DNA of 19,845 nt, from the NCBI GenBank assembly GCA_030151885.1, contig JASLCG010000058.1, forward strand, positions 1 through 19,845. The letters are read 5' to 3'. Shown here piece after piece: positions 14,134 to 19,845 of this stretch. Made by a program: the position numbers and the translations under genes. Below the pieces are notes generated by a model. It was not told where the DNA came from. It saw only the letters and a list, made by a program, of their open reading frames with translations, and did no database searches. Within the stretch, counting starts at the first letter, position 1. Each line of letters opens with the position of its first letter. The DNA comes from Bacteroides sp. Lineage in GTDB: Bacteria > Bacteroidota > Bacteroidia > Bacteroidales > Bacteroidaceae.

Positions 14134-17100
14134 ATGAAAAACAGGAATATTCTTTTAAAGCTCGCACTAGTAAGTATACTTTTCATTACGAATAACCTAT
14201 ATTCGCAAAGCTACACCAATTTACATTTTAGAAAAATTGGGGTTAATGAAGGGCTAACAGAATCTTCCGTCTATTCTATTATCCAAGATTCTAAAGGATA
14301 CATGTGGTTTGGAACCAAAGATGGCTTAAACAGATACGATGGAAATAACTTCAAGAAGTTTAGACAAAACGATAAAAACACATTATCTATTGGGAATAAT
14401 TTTATTAGAAGTATCATCCAAAAAAATGATAGTACACTATACATAGGTACAGATGCTGGACTATATATAATGGACTTGCATAATGAAACATTTTATCAAC
14501 TTACTAATAAAACAAACGAAGGAGAACAAATTACATCCGCAGTAAATAGTATATATCAAGACGAGTTAGGGATGCTATGGGTGGGTACAATGACACAAGA
14601 AGTATTCAAGTATAACCCTAAGAAAGACGAACTTGTTAAGGTAAAACTTTACGGAGCAAACTTAAATCACAATGCTGTATGGAAAATATATTGCGATAAA
14701 TCTAATGAAATATGGATTGGTACAAGAATGGGCTTGTTGTATTATAATAAAGAAATTGATCAATTAATACCTATCAAACACCTATTTAGTAATATTGGAG
14801 ATAATAACTATGAAATTTTAACTATAGAGGAGGATAGCAAAGGCTTATTATGGTTAGGAACATGGGATCAAGGGCTAATCTTATATAATAAACAAAATAA
14901 AGACTATAAATCTTACTTCGGAAAAAACTCTAAAACCTACATATCTCACATTAGGTCTTTAAACTATTATGATGAACAAAATCTATTCATTGGGTCTGAT
15001 GATGGGCTATATAGATACAATACTTGGAGCAATGCAATACAACGTATAGACACACCCCATTTACCACGAAGCTTAAGTGACCAAAACGTATATTCAATGC
15101 TGAAAGATTCTGAAGGAGGACTCTGGATTGGAACCTATTTCGGTGGAGTTAATTACCTAAACACCATAGATTTATACATAGAGACTTACTACTCGGAAGC
15201 TAGTAAAAGTGGATTATCTGGAAAAGCAATTAGCCAATTTTGTGAAGATGAACAAGGTAATATATGGATTGCTACGGAAGATGGTGGTATCAATTATTTT
15301 AATACGACTACTAAACAGATAACACAACCTGTAAAAACAAGTTACCACAATACACATGCACTTATATTAGATAATAATTTATTATATATTGGAACATTCT
15401 CTAGAGGCCTAGATATATACAATACAAAGAGCAAAACTGTTAAAAATTACATTAGTAACCCCACTGATACAACATCTCTAAACGATAACTGCATCTTTTC
15501 AATTTACAAGACTAAAACAGGAAGCATACTTATAGGAACACCCGTAGGGCTTAATAAATTCAACAAAGAGAACCAAACATTTACACCAATACATGAAGCT
15601 AGAGCATTTATATATGATATTAAAGAGGATAACTTTAATAATTTATGGATTGCAACATATGGTAATGGTGTTATAAAATATAATTACACAACGAGCAAAT
15701 GGACTTATTATGATAAAAAGCTAGAGGAAGGAAATCCAATCGTAGGCAGCAAGCTTACCAGTATTTATATAGATAATAGCGACAAATTGATATTCACGAG
15801 TGAAGGAAGAGGTGTATTTATATACGACTATAAAACTGATCGATTTACAAATATATCGGAGGCCGAAGGGTTCCCAAATAACGTGGTATATGGTGTGTTA
15901 GAAGATAGCTTAGGATACCTATGGTTTAGTTGTAATCGGGGGTTAGTATGTATGAGGCAAGATGGGGGAAAGGAATTTAAACTATATACTAAAGATGATG
16001 GTTTACAAAGTAATCAATTTAACTTTAAATCTAGTTTAAAAGCAAAAGATGGAAAACTCTATTTTGGAGGTGTTCATGGATTTAACTGCTTCTATCCGCA
16101 AGATGTTATCAAAATAAAAAACAAAATTGTACCAACTGTACAAATAAGTGATATCAAAATTCTAAATAACGAAATTGATAAAGAGGGCCATATTACTGCC
16201 GATATAAACAATAAACTTAATACAAAAGAGGTAATAAAATTACCTTGGAAATACTCCTCTTTTACCATATCTTTTATCTCCTTAAGTTATATATCACAAG
16301 AAAAAAACCAATATGCATACAAACTAGATGGAGTAGATAAAAACTGGAACTTCGTGGGCAATAATAAAAATGTTACGTACGTTAATCTAGCTCCTGGTAA
16401 ATATAACTTTAGAGTTAAAGGTTCAAACAATGATAACCTTTGGAATAAAGAGGGAGCAACCATAGCCATACAAATACTTCCTCCCTTTTGGAAATCAATA
16501 ATAGCACAAGTAATCTACTTAATAATAATTATTCTAGTAGCCTTTCAAACCATTCGTGTAGCTATAAAACGAAAAAGAAGGAAACAGCAATACCATCTTG
16601 AAACAATAAAAAACGAGCAAGAAGCCCTGGCATTTCAATCAAAAATTGACTTCTTTACCAACATTGCTCATGAAATAAGGACTCCTCTAACCTTAATTAA
16701 TGCACCTGTAGAAGAGATCATTGAATCTGGAGATGGGAATACTAAAACCCGCAATAATTTAGAAATTATCAATAACAACTGTACTCGCTTACTAACACTA
16801 GTTAGCCAGCTTTTAGATTTTAGAAAGATGAGTACCACACAATATGTTGCTATGCCTAAGCTTATAAATCTCCAATCATTCTATACAGAACTAATAAATA
16901 GAATTAAATTTATAGCTAGTAGTAAAAAAGTAAAGCTTACGGTATCCCTCCCAAATATTGAAAAAGATTCTGTAATATTTTTTGATGAGGATGCACTTAC
17001 CAAAATCTCTACAAACCTAATAACAAATGCCATTAAATTTGCGAATAACAGTGTAGAAGTTCTCCTTGTAAAGCAAGACAACAACTACCTCGTAGAGGTG

Positions 17101-18138
17101 AAAGATGATGGTAGAGGCATTTCTAACGAGCATAAAAAGCTCATTTTTGAACCCTTATATCAAATAAATAACGACGATAAGAAAGAGGGGTCTGGTATCG
17201 GTCTATCCCTTGTTAAATACCTATCTGATATGTTGAATTGCGAAATATCAGTAACCGACAATTCCAAACAAGGAAGTATATTCTCTTTTGTAATAAAAAA
17301 CATAGAAAAATCTGAAGAAAACACGACAAGTATGCAAATAAATATTTCTGCAACTTCGAACTCTTCAGCTACAGACCATCAGAATAGAATACTCATTGTA
17401 GATGACAATGTAGAAATGACCCAATATCTAAAACAAGCATTACAAGACATATACCTTGTAGATACGGCATTACATGTAAATGAAGCACTTACTTTTTTGG
17501 AATCTGAAAACACATACGATTTAATCATAGCAGACATTATGATGCCAGACATTGACGGATTGTCTTTTACTAAAAGTATTAAAGAAAATGTCAACTGTAG
17601 CCATATACCTGTAATTTTATTATCAGCAAAAACAGAGAACACCACCAAAGTTCAAGGTCTAGAGCTAGGAGCAAATGTCTTTATAGAGAAACCATTCTCA
17701 ATTTTGTACTTAAAGGCGCAAATAGCAAGCTTATTTAGTAATAGAGAGAATTTACTAGATTCTTTCAATAGAAACCCTTTTGCAGCTTATTCTACATTAA
17801 CCTCCAATAAAAAAGATGAAGAGTTTCTTCAAAAGTTGAATACGGAAATTGAAAATAACATTTCTGATAAAGATTTCACTGTTGAGTACTTGTCTGATAC
17901 TCTATTTATGAGCCGATCTAACTTACAAAGAAAACTTAAAAGCATTTGTGGTGTTAGCCCTGGAGATTATTTAAGAAATTACAGATTGAGAAAATCATGC
18001 CAGCTTCTTATAGAGAAGAATTTAAGAATTAATGAAATAGCATATGCAGTAGGCTTTAGTTCAGCATCATATTTCACAAAAGCATTTATTAAAACTTATG
18101 GAGTAGCACCCTCTGACTATATTAAAGAGAATCAATAA
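14134..18138 (+). CDS. Hybrid two-component system regulator (sensor kinase + receiver + AraC) of the PUL
   Basis: 1334 aa protein joining all parts of a two-component system, typical of Bacteroidota PUL control. After a signal peptide (ending NLYSQ, residue 25) come about a dozen propeller repeats (Reg_prop type: YMWFGTKDGLNRYD, MLWVGT, EIWIGT, LLWLGT, GLWIGT, NIWIAT, NLWIAT, YLWFSC), forming the periplasmic sensor to about residue 690. Next is a Y_Y_Y domain (about 704-778), one membrane helix (about 788-808), HisKA with the phospho-acceptor His846 in AHEIRTPLTL, and an HATPase (N-box near 960, DDGRGI, GSGIGLSLV). The receiver has Asp1134 in IADIMMPDIDG and Lys in IEKPF. The C-terminal AraC HTH domain covers about 1232-1334. 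It binds an oligosaccharide of the target glycan in the periplasm and activates the divergent susC operon. Confidence 0.96.
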   Translation: MKNRNILLKLALVSILFITNNLYSQSYTNLHFRKIGVNEGLTESSVYSIIQDSKGYMWFGTKDGLNRYDGNNFKKFRQNDKNTLSIGNNFIRSIIQKNDSTLYIGTDAGLYIMDLHNETFYQLTNKTNEGEQITSAVNSIYQDELGMLWVGTMTQEVFKYNPKKDELVKVKLYGANLNHNAVWKIYCDKSNEIWIGTRMGLLYYNKEIDQLIPIKHLFSNIGDNNYEILTIEEDSKGLLWLGTWDQGLILYNKQNKDYKSYFGKNSKTYISHIRSLNYYDEQNLFIGSDDGLYRYNTWSNAIQRIDTPHLPRSLSDQNVYSMLKDSEGGLWIGTYFGGVNYLNTIDLYIETYYSEASKSGLSGKAISQFCEDEQGNIWIATEDGGINYFNTTTKQITQPVKTSYHNTHALILDNNLLYIGTFSRGLDIYNTKSKTVKNYISNPTDTTSLNDNCIFSIYKTKTGSILIGTPVGLNKFNKENQTFTPIHEARAFIYDIKEDNFNNLWIATYGNGVIKYNYTTSKWTYYDKKLEEGNPIVGSKLTSIYIDNSDKLIFTSEGRGVFIYDYKTDRFTNISEAEGFPNNVVYGVLEDSLGYLWFSCNRGLVCMRQDGGKEFKLYTKDDGLQSNQFNFKSSLKAKDGKLYFGGVHGFNCFYPQDVIKIKNKIVPTVQISDIKILNNEIDKEGHITADINNKLNTKEVIKLPWKYSSFTISFISLSYISQEKNQYAYKLDGVDKNWNFVGNNKNVTYVNLAPGKYNFRVKGSNNDNLWNKEGATIAIQILPPFWKSIIAQVIYLIIIILVAFQTIRVAIKRKRRKQQYHLETIKNEQEALAFQSKIDFFTNIAHEIRTPLTLINAPVEEIIESGDGNTKTRNNLEIINNNCTRLLTLVSQLLDFRKMSTTQYVAMPKLINLQSFYTELINRIKFIASSKKVKLTVSLPNIEKDSVIFFDEDALTKISTNLITNAIKFANNSVEVLLVKQDNNYLVEVKDDGRGISNEHKKLIFEPLYQINNDDKKEGSGIGLSLVKYLSDMLNCEISVTDNSKQGSIFSFVIKNIEKSEENTTSMQINISATSNSSATDHQNRILIVDDNVEMTQYLKQALQDIYLVDTALHVNEALTFLESENTYDLIIADIMMPDIDGLSFTKSIKENVNCSHIPVILLSAKTENTTKVQGLELGANVFIEKPFSILYLKAQIASLFSNRENLLDSFNRNPFAAYSTLTSNKKDEEFLQKLNTEIENNISDKDFTVEYLSDTLFMSRSNLQRKLKSICGVSPGDYLRNYRLRKSCQLLIEKNLRINEIAYAVGFSSASYFTKAFIKTYGVAPSDYIKENQ

Positions 18139-18366
18139 TTTCTATATAGGCTTCTATTTTTCCCTTCAAAGTCGGTAAGGAGAAAGGTTTATAAAACATA
18201 TAATTAAAAGAACATACATTTATTATAAAATAATGAATTACGACAACAATAGATTCTATACCTGTAAACGAGAACTGACTCTTTAAAAAACTGACAAGCT
18301 ATATAGTTTATACTTAAAACGCGGTTATTTATATTAAACCTTTATTAATTTCAAAAATTAAACTAT

Positions 18367-18555
18367 ATGAGAACTATTAAGATAATATATTACAGCAGTC
18401 TTATTGGTAGTTTTTTTTAAAATGTATTAATTTTAAAAGAATTGTACTCTTCAGAAATTTCTTTCTTAAAATTATCATTTTTATTGACCTGGGTATTTAT
18501 CCTATTGTCAATTGTATTTACATATTCTAATAAACTTAAAAACAAAAAAAAGTAG
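18367..18555 (+). pseudogene. Possible small membrane-protein ORF interrupted by an in-frame TAA
   Basis: ATG at 18367 opens 17 codons (MRTIKIIYYSSLIGSFF) ending in TAA at 18418, right after a run of eight T. The same frame then continues for 44 codons, with a very hydrophobic stretch (LSFLLTWVFILLSIVF) and a Lys-rich tail, to TAG at 18553. Read through, it would be a 61-residue one- or two-helix membrane peptide. The T-run suggests a substitution, slippage or sequencing error, or chance in AT-rich DNA. Low confidence that it is or was a gene. Confidence 0.2.
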
Positions 18556-18619
18556 ATTACCACACTGTTTACTTTATCGATAACCCCTGTTATTTTAATG
18601 TAAACCTTAATATCTGTGT

Positions 18620-18649
18620 AAACAAAAGCCTAACTTTCTAAAGTTAGGC
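18620..18649 (-). terminator. Rho-independent terminator of rtcB
   Basis: A perfect 10-bp stem with a 2-nt centre, GCCTAACTTT/AAAGTTAGGC (18628-18649); the real loop will open the innermost pairs. It is followed on the minus strand by TTTTGTTT (18627-18620). It lies 112 bp past the rtcB stop codon. It ends rtcB transcription before the PUL region. Confidence 0.8.
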
Positions 18650-18761
18650 CTCCATAATTTTATACTTAGTAAGGTACAATATTTCAACTACATTATACTC
18701 TGTATGTGTTACTTTTATTGTTAAAGAACAAGTAGTATTTGACTATTAAAACTTTATTATA

Positions 18762-19845
18762 CTATCCTTTATCTTTTACATTCAATATAGGCTTTACCAC
18801 ATCAAGTACTGTTGCCGTATCTGTAATAGCCTTTATTATGGTATTTTTATCTTTATAGGCCATAGGCGACTCATCAAGTGTGTCTTTACATACAGATGTA
18901 GAATAAATGCCGCGCATGGCTAGTTCAAAGTCGGCCATATTAAGTGTACGTTTAGCCTGATTTCTTGCCAATACTCTACCAGCACCATGAGGGGCCGAGT
19001 AATTCCAATCAGCATTACTTTTTCCTTCACACAATAATACTCCATCACGCATATTAAAAGGAATAACCATTTGCTCACCTTGATACGAGCGAATTGCCCC
19101 TTTCCGAATTATCCAGTCGTGCATATCTATAAAATTGTGCATCGAATAAATCGTATCTTCCACAGATTGACGAGGTAAAGCTTGTAAAATATGACTTGCC
19201 ATAACCTTATGGTTAAATAGAGCATAACCCTGTGCTATTACCATATCTACCAAGTAATTAAACATATCGTCGCCTACCAAAAGATACACTCTATTTGCAA
19301 CTCTATACTTCTTATTTAGCTCAACTAGTTTTGTTGGAATATCAGCTTTATACGGTGTATTAACAATGATTCGTTGCTTCTCCTGATGGTATGCTTCAGG
19401 TCGATTCTTAGTTGCCATCATCTTCTTTGCATGATAATTACACACCCTCCACCCAAAGTTTCTAGACCCTGAATGTATAGTTAAGTAGTGGGCACCCTCT
19501 TTTTGAGACTTTCCAACCTCTATAAAGTGATTTCCACCACCCAATGTACCTACCGAACGATAAAAAACATCTTCGGATATTCCTATTTGCTTACAAAGTG
19601 TAGATATATACCCCCTATCGATGACTTTTAAAACCTTTTTATCCGAATAACGTATATTCCAAGCAGCGATAAAATCGTTCACACTTTGCATCACAACATC
19701 CAGATAAGCATCTACCCACCAATCGTTATATCTTTTCGCACTGATGGTATTATTCCCCATCGGTACCACTTTACGAATTATACTGTCCAACTCGGGCAGC
19801 TCAGCATCTTTAAAACGACGGCTCAATTTATAGCTCGATACCGAA
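18762..19845 (-). CDS. rtcB: RNA-splicing ligase RtcB (N-terminus missing at window edge)
   Basis: GTP- and Mn-dependent ligase joining RNA 2',3'-cyclic phosphate or 3'-phosphate ends to 5'-OH ends; in bacteria it serves RNA repair. The frame is open to the right edge (six codons before the TTG at 19826), so that TTG is not the real start. About 100 residues with the first metal-binding motif are missing. Numbered from that TTG: GGGNHFIEV with Asn99 and His100, LTIHSGSRNFG with metal ligand His118, SMHNFIDMHD with His230, and SAPHGAGRVLARNQAKR with the GMP-accepting His280. The C-terminus YSTSVCKDTLDESPMAYKD...VVKPILN is characteristic. All visible catalytic residues are intact. It is convergent with the PUL regulator and on the same strand as the RNA cluster at 463-839. 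Confidence 0.96.
   Translation of the reverse strand, partial: SVSSYKLSRRFKDAELPELDSIIRKVVPMGNNTISAKRYNDWWVDAYLDVVMQSVNDFIAAWNIRYSDKKVLKVIDRGYISTLCKQIGISEDVFYRSVGTLGGGNHFIEVGKSQKEGAHYLTIHSGSRNFGWRVCNYHAKKMMATKNRPEAYHQEKQRIIVNTPYKADIPTKLVELNKKYRVANRVYLLVGDDMFNYLVDMVIAQGYALFNHKVMASHILQALPRQSVEDTIYSMHNFIDMHDWIIRKGAIRSYQGEQMVIPFNMRDGVLLCEGKSNADWNYSAPHGAGRVLARNQAKRTLNMADFELAMRGIYSTSVCKDTLDESPMAYKDKNTIIKAITDTATVLDVVKPILNVKDKG

Larger units (their letters stand above)
18139..18761. other. AT-rich convergent intergenic region
   Basis: Convergent 3' ends of the regulator (plus) and rtcB (minus). No clear terminator follows the regulator. At 18569-18606 there is an imperfect inverted repeat, GTTTAC...GTAAAC with inner ATAAC/GTTAT, which may act as a weak terminator. 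The clear rtcB terminator is at 18628-18649. One possible broken small ORF lies at 18367-18555. I see no tRNA, insertion sequence or copy of the E1-E4 RNA motif here. Confidence 0.5.

Noticed and set aside
18762..19826. TTG at 19826 as true start of rtcB
   Set aside because: The frame stays open to the window edge and the conserved N-terminal metal-binding part of RtcB would be missing, so the gene continues beyond the window.

Overview
The window is AT-rich (about one-third G+C by eye) and comes from a Bacteroidota genome. The evidence is a SusC/SusD pair, a one-polypeptide hybrid two-component regulator with a C-terminal AraC domain, many secreted lipoproteins, and promoter boxes of the TAnnTTTG type. 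The lineage within the phylum cannot be settled from this sequence; a Marinilabiliales/Bacteroidales-like organism is only a guess.

Layout. (1) Positions 1-439, minus strand: the first 146 codons of an unrecognised protein with a Cys/His zinc-ribbon-like motif, cut by the window edge. (2) Positions 463-839, minus strand: a compact, apparently undescribed structured RNA locus with a Bacteroidota-type promoter just upstream (847-880). It holds a hairpin RNA (E1), a tRNA-like RNA whose anticodon arm is expanded by about 140 nt, and a second hairpin (E4). A bipartite motif, GGWCAA-helix-UACUUC paired to helix'-AAUUWCC, occurs four times. The pairing segments differ between copies but stay complementary. 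One copy (E3) is circularly permuted and forms the extension of the tRNA anticodon stem; another (E2) is nested inside it. (3) Positions 1049-13865, minus strand: a polysaccharide utilisation operon, susC-susD-GH43-GH93-like-unassigned (alpha/alpha)6 enzyme-GH43-mutarotase-GH2. (4) Positions 14134-18138, plus strand: the divergent hybrid two-component regulator. (5) Positions 18139-18761: intergenic DNA with a possible broken small ORF and the rtcB terminator. (6) Positions 18762-19845, minus strand: RNA ligase RtcB, missing its N-terminus at the window edge.

How the genes work together. The PUL is best read as an alpha-1,5-L-arabinan (or other arabinose-rich glycan) system. Glycan is bound and imported by SusC/SusD and trimmed by secreted or lipoprotein GH43 and GH93-like enzymes. 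GH2 and an unassigned hydrolase remove other linkages, a lipoprotein mutarotase equilibrates released sugar, and the regulator senses an oligosaccharide in the periplasm. Substrate is inferred from family content only.

The most interesting part is the RNA locus. A tRNA-like RNA on the same strand as rtcB recalls bacterial Ro60/Y-RNA/RtcB RNA-repair loci, where YrlA Y RNAs carry a tRNA-like module. No Ro60 is visible, and rtcB lies 18 kb away across the PUL, so the link is a hypothesis. The PUL may have been inserted into an ancestral rtcB-ncRNA-zinc-ribbon gene locus. All RNA pairings were worked out by eye and need covariance modelling.
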